A stretch of DNA of 64,000 bases from contig OZ020612.1 of assembly GCA_963971575.1 (NCBI GenBank), positions 69,871,869-69,935,868 of the forward strand, given 5' to 3'. The position numbers and the translations under genes were made by a program. The stretch comes from Liopterus haemorrhoidalis. Its lineage: Eukaryota; Arthropoda; Insecta; Coleoptera; Dytiscidae. The notes beneath the pieces were generated by a model. It searched no databases, was not told the DNA's origin, and saw only the letters and a program-made list of their open reading frames with translations. Positions 22,685 to 34,091 of this stretch are shown here, piece after piece. How positions within the stretch are numbered: position 1 is the first letter of the stretch; every line of letters begins with the position of its first letter.

Positions 22685-22819
22685 CAGGGCTCGACAAATC
22701 GCAACGAATCTTAGCCAAAAAAAATATTTGCTTGCCGTCGGTAACAAACTTACACATAGTTTTACATCGTTAGGTCGAAAAATGTAGTCGCCACTGACGA
22801 CCAGATTTGTCGAGCTCTG
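22685..22819. mobile_element. 135-bp hAT-type MITE
   Basis: Left end CAGGGCTCGACAAATC; right end in reverse CAGAGCTCGACAAATC. The 16-bp inverted repeats differ at one base. No matching flanking duplication was seen. Confidence 0.65.
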
Positions 22820-23338
22820 AGAATAATAATAAAAATGTCCATTAACACTAAAATTAGTAAAATAAAGATGGCTACGTTGTTTTTAAGTTTGTTTTCAAAT
22901 TTGATTTTGATAAATATTATTTTTCCGCAAAATACTAATTCTTATGTAAAACAAAAATATGAATGAATCACCTAATTTTTTTAAAACGAAATGATGTTAA
23001 AATTTTCAGTTGATAACAGGTCATTATTTAAGTTTAAAAGCAGGAAGGAACAGCTGTATAGACTAGCCAGCTTGATTTATTACATTCCTTTTTACTCCTG
23101 GCCATTTGTCACAATTCAAAGAGCTCGGCGATCGCTTCGGAAATCAGGCCTGGATCCAGGTACCAGATTAACTCTGAATAGATAAGCACACGACCCATGT
23201 CAATATGTGAATTGACACTGATTTTCAACACTATAATATTTCACAATAAAACCAATTTAATGTTGTAATAAATTGTACCCAATAGACTCAATATGAATAT
23301 TACATTTTGTAAAAATTTTACTTCAATAGGGAAAATAA
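22820..23338. other. No gene recognised
   Basis: AT-rich; the short frame at 22991-23185 has no motif. Confidence 0.4.
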
Positions 23339-24399
23339 AAAATTGATGTGAAGTGTGAATTTTCACACATTTCAGGGTTTTGCAAGTATTTAGTAAGTGA
23401 ATGATGATTATTTTGGATGCGAAAACAAATTTTATATTAAAATATTTTTTTTTGTTAATTTTAATTCGAACGCCTAATACCATTATTTAAGTTTCTAAAT
23501 AGGTGCAGTATTTTTTTTTATATAGCAAGGTTCATTAAGAATTTTAAAAATTGCGCCTATGGCTTCCATTGGTTGTTATAAGTTCCGTCCCTCTGATTTC
23601 GTGTACATTGAAACAGAATTAAATTATAATTTAAACAATTTCCACTGGTTATTAAATTTACGCTTTTAAAAATTAAATGCAACATTTGCCAAAATATAAT
23701 TAGAATTTTGAAAAAATAATTTAAACAATATAAAAATTAAAAAAAAAAAAAAATTATATAGTCTCTTCTAACAGGGTTCGAACCCTTTCAGATCGGGTTA
23801 CTTGGTTGAAAAATCAGCTACTAATACCACTACACCAGCAACACGTTCCACTGTGACGTGTTACAAAGCTATAACTTGTGTACAATATTAGCAAAAAATC
23901 ACAAAAAATGCGTTTTTCTCCAAAAACATAATCTGATCAAAAATTCCTGTTGTACTATTCCGGTTCACACCAATGTACATTACTTAGAATTTTTTCAGAT
24001 TTTTATTTTAAACCATCTGGGCTACAGGTGTGGGACAAAAAATTTTTTGCACAATTTTGGCAAAAATCGCTTCAAAATAATTTATTTTGCAAAAATAAAA
24101 ATTTGATCGTTAATCCACGTACCAAGGGCTTTCATTTGATTCCCTACTCAGAATTATAAAAAAATATTTTTTTTTTCGATAAGCACATATTTGTTTATAT
24201 TTTTAGGGGGACATGTTTTTTAGATGTTTTAGTATTTTTCCTATGTGCGGGTCAAAGAGTTGTATAAGCATGCCAAATTTCAACTCTCTAGGTTTAGCCG
24301 TTTGGCTACAATTTTTACCGAACAGACAGACAGACAGACAGACAGACGACAAAATGACGGTATAAGGGTTTATTGGTCATACCTACAAAACCCTAAAAA
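23339..24399 (+). repeat. tRNA-module repeat, copy 2
   Basis: Nearly the same order as copy 1: AATTGATGTGAAGTGTGAAT, CAGGGTTTTGCAAGTAT, AT-rich body, poly-A, tRNA-like module, AAAACATAATCTGATCAAAA, CCGGTTCACACCAATGTA, a (GACA)n tract and the end ACCTACAAAACCCTAAAAA. No protein encoded. Confidence 0.85.
23766..23862 (-). other. tRNA-like module inside repeat copy 2
   Basis: On the - strand the A-box match TGGTGTAGTGG (23827-23837) and B-box match GGGTTCGAACCC (23774-23785) are spaced as in a tRNA gene. The D-arm text resembles a glycine-type tRNA. A 7-bp hairpin AACACGT/ACGTGTT (23840-23862) lies just upstream in tRNA sense, and a T-run follows downstream. The anticodon arm does not pair well, so I treat it as tRNA-derived. 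Confidence 0.65.
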
Positions 24400-24755
24400 G
24401 GTAAATACAGTCAAACGTATGCAAGTGCTCGTCATCAACCACAGAGGCATAGAAATTCTATAGTTTAATTTGAAACTAGGAGGTATAAATTCAGATGCCA
24501 TAATTGCCCTATAACAAATAACCAAAAAAGTCACTCGATTGTTTTTACGGGAAAAATGAATTTCGGTATAATAAACTTCAATAACGAACCTACAATTATT
24601 TTACCATTATAATGTAATTTTCTTTATTTGTATAGAGATTTTATATTATAATCTGATACAAGCTTGAAGCAATTAATATGAAGTAGAAAGCTGAGTTCAG
24701 AGCTTTTTAAAGCTCGTAGTCTGTAGGTTATAGCTTGTGCACTGTTGATTGTCAC
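24400..24755. other. No gene recognised
   Basis: AT-rich, nothing supported. The last 8 bases (ATTGTCAC) are the target duplication of the next element. Confidence 0.5.
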
Positions 24756-25903
24756 CAGTGTTGTAATAGATACATTTGAAAATATATCTAGATACAGATA
24801 CTTGAGGAAAAATGTATCTAGATGCAGATACAGATACAAATTTTAAAAAGTATCTAGATACAGATACATTTTTTTTACAATGTATCTAGATACTTCAAGA
24901 TACTTTTAAGATACTTTCGGAAAAATGAAAACAGCACAAAAAAAAGAAATAACTAGAGCAAGGAATATATTTGTTCACAATAAAAAATAAGTTATGCACT
25001 ATTATTACTCTTAAAATAAACACAAATAGCCTTTGAAGCTGTGTGTCAGAAATATTAACTAACTATATACCTATGTAATCTTTAAAAAAATCACTTTTTT
25101 ATTCCAATTTCAGCGGATATCTCGAACATTTTTTGTTCGCTAATAAATTACTGATTATTAAATGAGTATTTAGGATGACAAAAATAAAACAACAATTTTA
25201 TTTATTATATTTTTCTTTATTTAATTCGCATTTATAAAATTAATTCTTATTCTTAGATTAGATAATTACTTAATGGTTGTTTTACTTAACCGTTGTTAAT
25301 AAAATTATTTAATTTTTTTTTTATTTATTATTTTTTTAAATTTATTCAGAGCTGGAAATACAATTACACTTTATTAAAATTTTATAGATAAAAATAAATT
25401 AAATAAATAAATAAATTATAAGTTTGAGAATTATGATAAAATACAAGTTCTATATATAATTAATTAAATTTTGGAAAACATCCTTTTATTTTTTTTTTAA
25501 ATAAAAAATTTTAAAAAAATAAAAAATAAAAGAATGTTTTCCAAAATTTAATTAATTACATATAGAACTTGTATTTTATCATAATTCTCCACCAAGCAAG
25601 AAAGAGTTTACTGGTCGCTGATTGGTTAATTTAAACTTAAAATTCAAATATCCGAATGATGCTAAATGTATTACCAACTTGAAAAATCGTAGGGATATAT
25701 TTTGTAAAAAGACCTTGAAAAAGACAAAATAGGAAAGTATCTGAAAAAAGTACCTGAAATACAGATACTTAGATACTGATTTAAATATCTAGATACAGAT
25801 ACAGATACATATTTTAAAATGTACCTAGATACAGTAACTAGATACTTGCACAGTATCTAGTTACTGTATCTAGATACAAATACCTAGATACATTACAACA
25901 CTG
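24756..25903 (+). mobile_element. Non-autonomous hAT element, copy 1 (1148 bp)
   Basis: Ends CAGTGTTGTAAT and ATTACAACACTG, with exact 8-bp duplications ATTGTCAC at 24748-24755 and 25904-25911. Both ends are packed with TATCTAGATACAGATAC-like words, which may be transposase-binding subterminal repeats. No coding frame. A near-perfect fold-back (25426 to 25589) is found here but not in the second copy at 27969-29032. Confidence 0.95.
25426..25589. repeat. Fold-back palindrome inside the hAT element
   Basis: Arms of about 75 nt: GAGAATTATGATAAAATACA onward from 25426, and the reverse complement ending TTTTATCATAATTCTC at 25589. Very few mismatches. In the second copy the left arm is followed by unrelated sequence (GTATTGCAAAACTACGTC), so the right arm arose by inverted duplication in this copy. 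Confidence 0.85.
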
Positions 25904-26012
25904 ATTGTCACCAACAAGTTTGTCATTTGTTAAGGCGAGCAAATAATTCAGATCTCTAAATTAAATACGTCTTAAGCCGCATTTAGAACTCTTAAATTAA
26001 TATACTATTCAC

Positions 26013-26204
26013 CAGTGTTTCTCAACCAAAAACGCACCGCGGACCAGTATAATATATAATTTTCTAACGTGGATCACTAATAATAATTGTTGGTTCATTT
26101 TTTGCAAGAAAACAAATATATTTAATGTGCTACTAAATACATTTGTTTTATTTGTAGAAAATCACAGAAAGTTCACAGAAAGTAAACAAAATATAAATTA
26201 TTTA
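26013..26204 (+). mobile_element. hAT-type MITE, left part only
   Basis: Starts CAGTGTTTCTCAACCAAAAA, then CGCACCGCGGACCAGTA, as in the complete copies at 40969-41266 and 48184-48480. It breaks at 26204, where the fold-back GACA/GTCT repeat begins, so the right part is lost or displaced. Confidence 0.8.
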
Positions 26205-26777
26205 CTTGATGTCTGTCGGTCTGTCTGTCCGTCTGTCTGTGTACACTTGCAGAGCAAATTTGGCTGAAAGGATTTTTATGAAACTTCATATTTAAGCTTC
26301 TCCCAACAATGGCACGAGTTGATCAACTTTTGGTAAAAATCGGTTGACTAAAAATGAGAGTTTACTCGTGTCGATTTTAAGATTTTTGCGAATATTTATT
26401 ATAAGTCTCAATTTTTTCATATTTATATGTAACGTTTCCATGGTCATGATAAATAATATCTCTGTTAGAAAATTTTAGGCCAAGTTATTTCTACTCTGCT
26501 GCTAGAATGTATTTTATACAATTATTTTATGATGGCGGTTGATCCTGTAGTGGCCACAGCTGATTTTTTCGAAATATTTTTCTGTTGTTAAATATACTCA
26601 AAAATCTTAAAATCGACACGAGTAAACTCCCATTTCTAGTTCATTGATTTGTACCAAAAGTTGATCAACTCGTGCCATTGATGTCAAAAGCTTAAATATG
26701 AAGTTTCATAAAAATCCTTTTAGCCAAATTTGCTCTGCACGTGTACACAGACTGACAGACAGACGGACGGACGGACG

Positions 26778-26808
<31 letters not shown>

Positions 26809-26950
26809 ATCATGCTAAAAATAGACTAAACGTTATGTAGGGGCCTCAATTCGTGGAGATCTATTGAAATATCGTAATGTCAAAATCGGTATGATCACAA
26901 TACCTCCCTTATAGGTATATGTTGGCGGTCGGTAAAAATAAGTACATATT
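26205..26950. repeat. Fold-back copy of the GTCTGTC repeat
   Basis: The left half (GTCTGTC run, GTGTACAC, CAAATTTGGCTGAAAGG, TTTACTCGTGTCGATTTTAA) recurs inverted in the right half (TTAAAATCGACACGAGTAAA, CCTTTTAGCCAAATTTG, GTGTACAC, GACAGAC run). Between them is the unique middle with GTTTCCATGGTCATGATAAA and GGCCACAGCTGATTTTTTC. Related single copies are 53850-54860 and 58160-58765. No coding frame. Confidence 0.85.
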
Positions 26951-27590
26951 GTACTAGTGAAACAGAATAAAACTATTTAAATTTTCGCGCAGTTTCAGTT
27001 TTTTCTGATAAGCCAAACAAACATCCCATTATATCCAAAATGTAAACAGTAATATTCCCTTTGAACGAAATGAATTGATAAATATTTCAATTTGTCATTA
27101 TCAGCTCCTCTGTTTTTAGTAGCTCTAATTATTTTTTAATATTCAAAAATTCTTGTTATTCGAATAGACATTTTTACCCTCGATTTTGACGGGATAATTG
27201 AAGCTGACGTATGTTTCATTTGCAATATTAACGTTCGTCTGCCTGTTAACTTTGATGTTTTCTGTTGACCGAAATATCTAATCGATTAAACGTCACGTCA
27301 CAGTGTTCAAAACAATTTTCCCTAGTCTCACATAAACCTGTATCGTTCTCTGAATTAAATATTAAATTAATTGCTGTCAAAATAAATAAGTCTTGTTAAA
27401 TATTCCACAATTGCGGAATGTGTTAAAATGTTCAGAATTTTGAAACAGTAACGAGCGATTTTAATAGCGGATAAAATTTTAAAAGTTATAAAGGAAGTAA
27501 TTATGTAAAAAATAAGAGCATTATTTTCGAAAGAAAAATGTTTTAGGTTTCTATTATAGGGATGATATATTACAAGAGCGGTATATAATA
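26951..27590. other. No gene recognised
   Basis: AT-rich, nothing supported. Ends in the TA target of the mariner. Confidence 0.4.
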
Positions 27591-27720
27591 CGAGGGCATA
27601 TTGAAAACTAATGTCTCCATGGCCATAATGACGGGCCAGACCGTGTCAAAAGTGGTTTGCCATGTACCTTAAGTATCTGTACATAAGTCCTCCTAGCGGA
27701 GATTCTCAGCAACATCGCGT

Positions 27721-29288
27721 TTGCGCATGACCGTTCTAAACATGGCGTCCGGCATGGATGTGCGGTTAAAACAACGAGCTGTCATTGAATTTCTTACTGC
27801 GGAAGGTGTAGCGCCCATTGATATCCATCGAAGGTTAAGTGCCGTCTACCGTGAGGCGTGTGTTGATGTGAGTTCTGTTAGGAGGTGGGTAAGGACTGTG
27901 AAAGACGCAAGTCCTGCTGTAACGGATGTCCATGATCGGGCACGCAGTGGCCGACCAGTGTCTGCATGCAGTGTTGTAATAGATACATTTGAAAATATAT
28001 CTAGATACAGATACAGATACTCGAGGAAAAATGTATCTAGATGCAGATACAGATACAAATTTTAAAAAGTATCTAGATACAGATACATTTTTTTTACAAT
28101 GTATCTAGATACTTCAAGATACTTTTAAGATACTTTCGGAAAAATGAAAACACCACAAAAAAAAAGATATAACTAGAGGAACATATTTGTTCACAATAAA
28201 AAATAAGTTATGCACTATTATTACTCTTAAAATAAACACAAATAGCCTTTGAAGCTGTGTGTCAGAAATATTAACTAACTATATACCTATGTAATCTTTA
28301 AAAAAATCACTTTTTTATTCCAATTTCAGCAAATATCTCTGATTATTGAATGAGTATTTAGGATGACAAAAATAAAACAACAATTTTATTTATTATATTT
28401 TTCTTTATTTAATTCACATTTATAAAATTAATTCTAATTCTTAGATTAGATAATTACTTAATGGTTGTTTTACTTAACCGTTGTTAATAAAATTATTTAT
28501 TTTTTTTATTTATTATTTTTTTAAATTTATTCAGAGCTGGAAATACAATTACACTTTACTAAATTTTATAGATAAAAATAAATTATAAGTTTGAGAATTA
28601 TGATAAAATACAAGTTCTATATATAATTAATTAAATTTTGGAAAACATCCTTTTATTTATGTATTGCAAAACTACGTCATATCACACTCATGTTTAGATT
28701 CAGAGTGAAGCATGTTTTTACTCCCGCCAAGCAAGAAAGAGTTTACTGGTCGATGATTGGTTAATTTAAACTTAAAATTCAAATATCTGAATGATGCTAA
28801 ATGTATTACCAACTTGAAAAATCGTAAGGACATATTTTGTAAAAAGACCTTGAAAAGGACAAAATAGGAAAGTATCAGAAAAAAGTACCTGAAATACAGA
28901 TACTTAGATACTGATTTAAATATCTAGATACAGATACATATTTTAAAATGTACCTAGATACAGTAACTAGATACTTGTACAGTATCTAGTTACTGTATCT
29001 ACATATAAATACCTAGATACATTACAACACTGTCTGCATGTGGTGAAAGGCAGGTGGTTACCTCATCCATCTTATAGCCCATATCTTGCGCTTTGTGGCT
29101 TTTTCCTCTTTCCAAAGCTTAAGGAACATCTCAAGGCCAAGCTTTTCTCTTTGGATACACATGTGATAGCAGAGGTGCGGAAATGGTGCCGTGGGAAGTC
29201 TTCAGACTTTTTCCGTGACGGACTTGAAAAACTCGTACCACGTTGGCGTAAATGTATTACTGTCAATGACGATTATGTGGATAAGTGA
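27721..29288 (+). pseudogene. mariner transposase, N- and C-terminal parts only
   Basis: The N-terminal part (from about 27742) reads MDVRLKQRAVIEFLTAEG, VSSVRRWVRTVKD and RSGRPVSA, the paired HTH of mariner. It is broken by the hAT insertion at 27969. The C-terminal part (29040-29288) reads HPSYSPYLALCGFFLFPKLK, then FFRDGLEKLVPRW and VNDDYVDK. In active mariners this region has YSPDLAPxDFxLFxxLK with the last catalytic aspartate; here the D is changed (YLALCG). About 180 residues with the first two catalytic aspartates are missing. Not functional. Confidence 0.9.
27969..29032 (+). mobile_element. Non-autonomous hAT element, copy 2 (1064 bp)
   Basis: Same family as 24756-25903, with the same ends CAGTGTTGTAAT and ATTACAACACTG. 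Exact 8-bp duplications TCTGCATG at 27961-27968 and 29033-29040 lie in the mariner frame. Here the middle is not folded back, so this copy shows the older arrangement. Confidence 0.95.
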
Positions 29289-29403
29289 ATATATCAGTGC
29301 GTAGAGGACAGTTTATACTATTATTTCACATTTATATGTAAACCATATATCAATTACTAATAAAGTTTTAGACATGGAGGCATTAGTTTTCAATATGCCC
29401 TCG

Positions 29404-29596
29404 TACAGTAAACGAACTAAAATTATAATTACCCCATTTCAAGATTGCTCGCATCCCCAATACATTTAAATTCTGATGTTATGAACCCCCCTCCGATTTT
29501 TTTCTGCGTACGCCACTGTATAAGCAAAGATAGTGCTCCGCGACGAATTATTCTCGTGAAAAGTGCTCCGTGGCTCAAAAAGTTTGGGAAACTCTG
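29404..29596. other. Isolated right end of a hAT-type element
   Basis: Ends GTTTGGGAAACTCTG at 29596, whose reverse is CAGAGTTTCCCAAAC, a hAT-type terminus. GTGCTCCG words precede it. No left partner recognised. Confidence 0.4.
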
Positions 29597-30050
29597 ATAT
29601 AGAGTAATAATTTCAATATAACGGTCCTATTTAATATTTCAAAATAATGTTGTAACATTAATCTAAACATTAATTTTATATCTCATATAATCAAAACAGA
29701 CTTGAAAAATGAAAGTATATTTGTAAATAGTGAAAATTTAAAGAAGATCTAGAGCGCGTATTAACAATAATAGATATACGAAACGTACGGATATGTTTCA
29801 AAATAGTTGCTAATCTTTTATTTATGTAGTTAAGTAGACTGTTGAAAATTATAGACGTGTTTTAACAAGCTTATTTTACAAATTATAATCATGTAGTATT
29901 GTTTGCATATTGTAGAAAAATTTAATGAACGTAACTAAAAAAGTAATTATACTAATAGCTATGTTTATGAGTAATTGAAGTAATTTAATAATATTCGAGA
30001 ATTATATAATGAAAATATTCTAGTTTATTGGTTTATCGGATACTATTTAT
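29597..30050. other. No gene recognised
   Basis: AT-rich. The last 8 bases CTATTTAT are a target duplication. Confidence 0.4.
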
Positions 30051-31606
30051 CAGTGCCGCAACAACATAAATTGGCGCCTGGTGCTTAAAATTATTTGGCG
30101 CCCCCTCTCTAATTACATACGCAATTTTTAAAATTTCGTGGTAGGCTGATTGCATCAGTGAGGGAACGTTTAAGACATTTACTTACGTTGTTTTCTTCAC
30201 CAAAATGTTATTTAAGATATTTACTTTCCATATTTTATCGAGAATCCTTAAAATCTTATTGTTTTATTTTAATGGAAGAGGAAATAAAAAACATACCTTA
30301 ATTCATAAAAATCACAAAATCACCAGTAAAGGAACACTTACTCCTAATAAAGGAACTATCTTATTACCAGTAAAGCAAAATACAAAAATATATGTTATAA
30401 AGTCATTTTTTAACAATAAATTTATAAAAAACATTCGTTGGTATTATTTTTTGGTTTAGTTTTAACGTTTTTCTTTGGTTTGGTTGAAATTGCAATATTA
30501 ACAAATTATGTTAATAAACTCAAAAATCATGATAAACAACTAACATAAAAAGGGACAAAATATAAACTCTAGGTCAATGAAACACAAAATGAAAAACACC
30601 TAAAATGAAACACAAAAGGGCTAAAGAAATATTATATTACATAACTGAAAATCATATTAAATAAGAAAATATAGATTTAATGACAGAAAAAAAAAAATGG
30701 GATGTTTAAACAACAAATAATAAATATTTTAGTATTTTAATAATATATTATATAATCACTTTAACGAAATGGAAAATTAAATTAATTGAACTTTTCTGCC
30801 TTTTAACTGTGAGAATTCGTTAGTTAAGTCTTTATAATTTAATGACTGCGCTATAGTATTTTCTATTGATATTAAAGCTAAATTTGACAATCTATCTTGG
30901 CCCATTGTAGAACGCAAATAATTTTTTATTAACTTTAATTTACTAAAATTGCGTTCATTCGAAGCAACAGTTACAGGGAGCGTTAAAAATATGCGCAGCG
31001 CAATGCCAATATTAGGGTACACATCTTTTGAATCGTAAGTGTGGATCACTTCTAATAATTGCATTGGAGTGGCAGTTGTACAGTCATCAATTAATGATCT
31101 TGCCTGTCATTTGAAACTTTCGATTTCAAATGAAAATTCGATTGGATCTAAATCTTTACAATATTTGGCAGCAAGATTTGTAGCATTTTTTTAAAATTCT
31201 TCTGTAGACATTATTGCAAGAGAATATCCTGTCAAGAAAGTAAAATCAGAACAAACGTCTCGAAATGATTCGTATCTCCAATTGATTTGAGATAATATAG
31301 TATCAATTACCATGTAACACTCTTTATCAAAATATCTTTGGATGTTGCTAGGTGCGTTTCTTCCTCTGCCTTTTCATCCAATACACAAGTTTTATGTACT
31401 ATTCGAAATAATATAGTTTGAATTTACTTTCCTTAACTAACAAGTTTATAAAAAAAAAAAAAAATCTTTTATGAAATCAATTTTGTGTTGATTATAGTTT
31501 ATTAATATATATTAAAAAAAAAAAAAAATGAATGGCAATTTGGCGCCCTTATTAGTCCGGCGCCTGGTGCGGCGGCACCTCTCGCACCACCCTTGTTGCG
31601 GCACTG
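30051..31606 (-). mobile_element. Deleted hAT transposon (1556 bp)
   Basis: Inverted ends CAGTGCCGCAACAA and TTGTTGCGGCACTG, next to repeated GGCGCC words. Exact 8-bp duplications CTATTTAT at 30043-30050 and 31607-31614. It carries only the C-terminal part of a transposase on the - strand. Poly-A/T runs inside the right part suggest further rearrangement. Confidence 0.95.
30777..31430 (-). pseudogene. hAT transposase C-terminus (dimerisation domain)
   Basis: The open part (30777-31064) reads YPNIGIALRIFLTLPVTVAS, NERNFSKLKLIKNYLRSTMG and RLSNLALISIE. This is the hATC dimerisation region, with the ASxERxFSKLKLIKxxLRSTM signature of ZMYM/TTF-type hAT proteins. Upstream (31064-31430) the frame is degenerate but keeps words such as RYESF. 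The BED/zinc-finger and the catalytic half are missing. It is a remnant and cannot encode a transposase. Confidence 0.85.
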
Positions 31607-31614
31607 CTATTTAT

Positions 31615-31918
31615 GTCGAAAATTAAGTGTATCAGCACGAAAGTTCAGTACGTGTAGTCCTCGTTCTTCGCGATGGTACAGGACTGTTAAATTGATTTTG
31701 CAAGCTGAATCCGTGCAAAACGATCTTAATAATTATTGGGAATATTTGAATGGTGATGTAATTGGACAACTTGTCATGATGCGCATATGTTATTTAGCGA
31801 TTTGTGACCTGAATAAGCACTTTAAATATTCGAACTTTAAATACTTTCATCATAGTTACTTGGTTAGTTGACTATCAACTGGTACAGTGATTTTTAGTCA
31901 TACAAATGGTATGGTGTG
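31615..31918. other. No gene recognised
   Basis: A frame at 31593-31871 on the + strand starts inside the hAT end and has no motif. Confidence 0.4.
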
Positions 31919-32330
31919 CAGGGATTCCCAACCTTTTTTCTACTTAGACCCCCTAATTTTTTTTTATTATAATGCATAAATATGTAGCACCATGTATCAA
32001 GTTGAAGTTGTAAGGACAATCCAGTAACTAACATGACAAATATAAATAAATATATTTTATTAAACAATTTTTCAATTTTACTGAAATATGTAACTAATTA
32101 CAATATAATTTTTTAAATTTAATGCGATGGTTGTGGTTGATGCTTTTCCATAATACTTTTTAAGTTAGGTGTAAAATTAATAATAATCGTAAATCACCGC
32201 GTTCTGTAATATTTAATCGATTTCCAGTTCTTCTTAATAAATTGTTAACGTGACTAAATCCTGCCTCAACCAAGTAAGAACTAGGAAAAGCTAAAAATAA
32301 TGGTTCGGTGATATGAATTGATTAATAATA
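31919..32330 (-). pseudogene. Second hAT fragment with transposase C-terminus
   Basis: The left end CAGGGATTCCCAACCTTTTT at 31919 is of hAT type. On the - strand near 32320-32170 the translation reads EPLFLAFPSSYLVEAGFSHV, then NNLLRRTGNRLNI and ERGDLRLLL, the final dimerisation motif of SCAND3/ZBED-like hAT transposases. It ends at a stop. The rest is missing, and the far end meets a LINE tail at about 32325. Confidence 0.8.
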
Positions 32331-32402
32331 ATAATAATAATAATATTTATTAAATAGCACAATTGGCTATGTAGCCAATAAAATATGTATTTTACTACAT
32401 AG
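32325..32402 (-). other. LINE 3' tail
   Basis: On the - strand ATTGTGCTATTTAATAAATA is followed by (TTA)n, like the tail at 19540. Only the 3' UTR end remains. Confidence 0.5.
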
Positions 32403-32468
32403 TAAAAAATATACGAAAATATTCTAATAGTAAACAATATATACCTATTCTAAAAACACTATATAGAA

Positions 32469-33580
32469 AAAATTTATGTGAAGTGTGAATTTTTACACAT
32501 TGCAGGGTTTTGCAGGTATATAATAAATGAAGGCGGCATGCTGAGTGTGTAGGACAAATTTTGCTTTGTAGTAACCACGGCAAAATGAACGATCTTTTTA
32601 AAATAATTTATCGTCTGTTAATCTCAGAGCTTTAAAAACAAATTTTATGTTAAAATATTTTTTTGTTAATTTTAATTCGAATACCTAATATCCATTATTT
32701 AGGTTTCTAAATAAGTGCAGTATTTTTTTTATATAACAAGGTTCATTAAGATTTTGAAAATTGCGCCTATGGCTTTCATTGGTTGTCTTAAATCATACGC
32801 TCCGCCCCTCTGGTTTCGTATAAATGACACATAGAATGAAAATATAATTTCAATTGGTTATTAAATTTACGCTCTTGAAAATTAAATTCAAAATTTGCTA
32901 AAATATAACTAGAATTTAAAAAAATTAATTTAAACAAAATAAAAATTTAAAAAAAAACAAAAAAAATAATTGACTCCACAAGCCAGGAACGAACCTGTGT
33001 GTGGTGTATAACAAATCTGTGTAGTTGGCGCGCAACAGAGCCTCTAGACCACCACACGCTTAACAACTCAGCGTGTTATATGAGTATAAGCTATATGCAT
33101 CGTCAACAAAAAAAACACAAAAAATGCGTTATTTTCCGAAAACATAATCTGATCAAAAATTCCTGACTTAGAATTTTTTCATATTTTTAGTTTAAACCAT
33201 CTGGGCTACAGGGTGTGGGACAAAAAAATTTTGCACAATTTTGGCAAAAATAGCGTCAAAATAATTTATTTTGCAAAAATAAAAATTTGATCGTTAATCC
33301 ACGTACCAAGGGCTTTCATTTGATACCCTACTCAGAATTTTTAAAAAATATTTTTTTTTTCGATGAGCACATATTTGTTTATATTTTTAGGGGGATATGT
33401 TTTTTAGATGTTTTAGTATTTTTCCTATGTGCGGGTCAAAGAGTTGTATAAGCATGCCAAATTTCAACTCTCTAGGTTTAGCCGTTTGGCTACAATTTTT
33501 ACCGAACAGACAGACAGACAGACAGACGACAAAATGACGGTATAAGGGTTTTTTGGTCATACCTACAAAACCCTAAAAAT
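32469..33580 (+). repeat. tRNA-module repeat, copy 3
   Basis: Has the left block found at 10251 (AAGGCGGCATGCTGAGTGTG) followed by the left block of copies 1 and 2 (TTTTAATTCGAATACCTAAT), so it combines both versions. It ends with (GACA)n, GACGACAAAATGACGGTAT and ACCTACAAAACCCTAAAAA. Copy 3 lacks the CCGGTTCACACC word present in copies 1, 2 and 4. Confidence 0.85.
32971..33076 (-). other. tRNA-like module inside repeat copy 3
   Basis: On the - strand an A-box match TGGTCTAGAGGC (33040-33051) and a B-box-like CAGGTTCGTTCCTG (32984-32997) are at tRNA spacing. The D-arm resembles a glutamate-type tRNA. The B-box has T for the usual A after TTCG. A 6-bp hairpin with core CACGC/GCGTG (33054-33076) lies upstream in tRNA sense. 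T-rich sequence follows. Unlike the modules in the other copies. Confidence 0.6.
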
Positions 33581-34091
33581 TGAGGATCTGTACTATATTT
33601 CTAATCTATAAAAGGACAGGTCTTTTCTACCTGAATTAATTTAATGCTTTTCACATTTAAATTGTCCCTGGCAGCTATACCCCCTATGAGAGTATTATGT
33701 GTTATCTAAACTTCTTATATTAAAATAGTAATAAATATTCATTCTTTATCAACACGAATTACCATATTAATATTTTACATAATATTCTCATACATATAAT
33801 CTAAATGCAAAATCTTATGTATATTTTTCTCACAAATGATAAGACTAGTAGCACACATTCGCTGTTTGCAGTTGTGTCTACTGCTGCAAGATGATGCTAT
33901 TGTCTCGAAATGCGCGATAACGCTGTTCCTATGACGCGCACCTCCAAGGTTAATCTTGGCAATGTTATGTTCACAACACTCATGAATATCGCATTTGTGG
34001 TGAATAGATTTGAATTTTTAGGTCCGAATTATGTAATCGGCTTCAGAGTTTGTGAACGTGCCTGGTGGATCTTTAATATTCTGTCAATGTA
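33581..34091. other. No gene recognised
   Basis: Nothing supported before the TA target at 34090. Confidence 0.4.

Larger units (their letters stand above)
27591..29403 (+). mobile_element. mariner element, internally deleted, carrying a hAT insertion
   Basis: Inverted repeats of about 30 bp begin CGAGGGCATATTGAAAACTA; the right end mirrors them with one difference. TA lies at 27589-27590 and 29404-29405. Without the inserted hAT (1064 bp plus one 8-bp duplication) the element is about 740 bp, far below the usual 1.3 kb, because the middle of the transposase is absent. Confidence 0.95.

Noticed and set aside
26740..26815. Regularly spaced GACA/GACG units as a CRISPR-like array
   Set aside because: Simple 4-bp microsatellite with no spacers.
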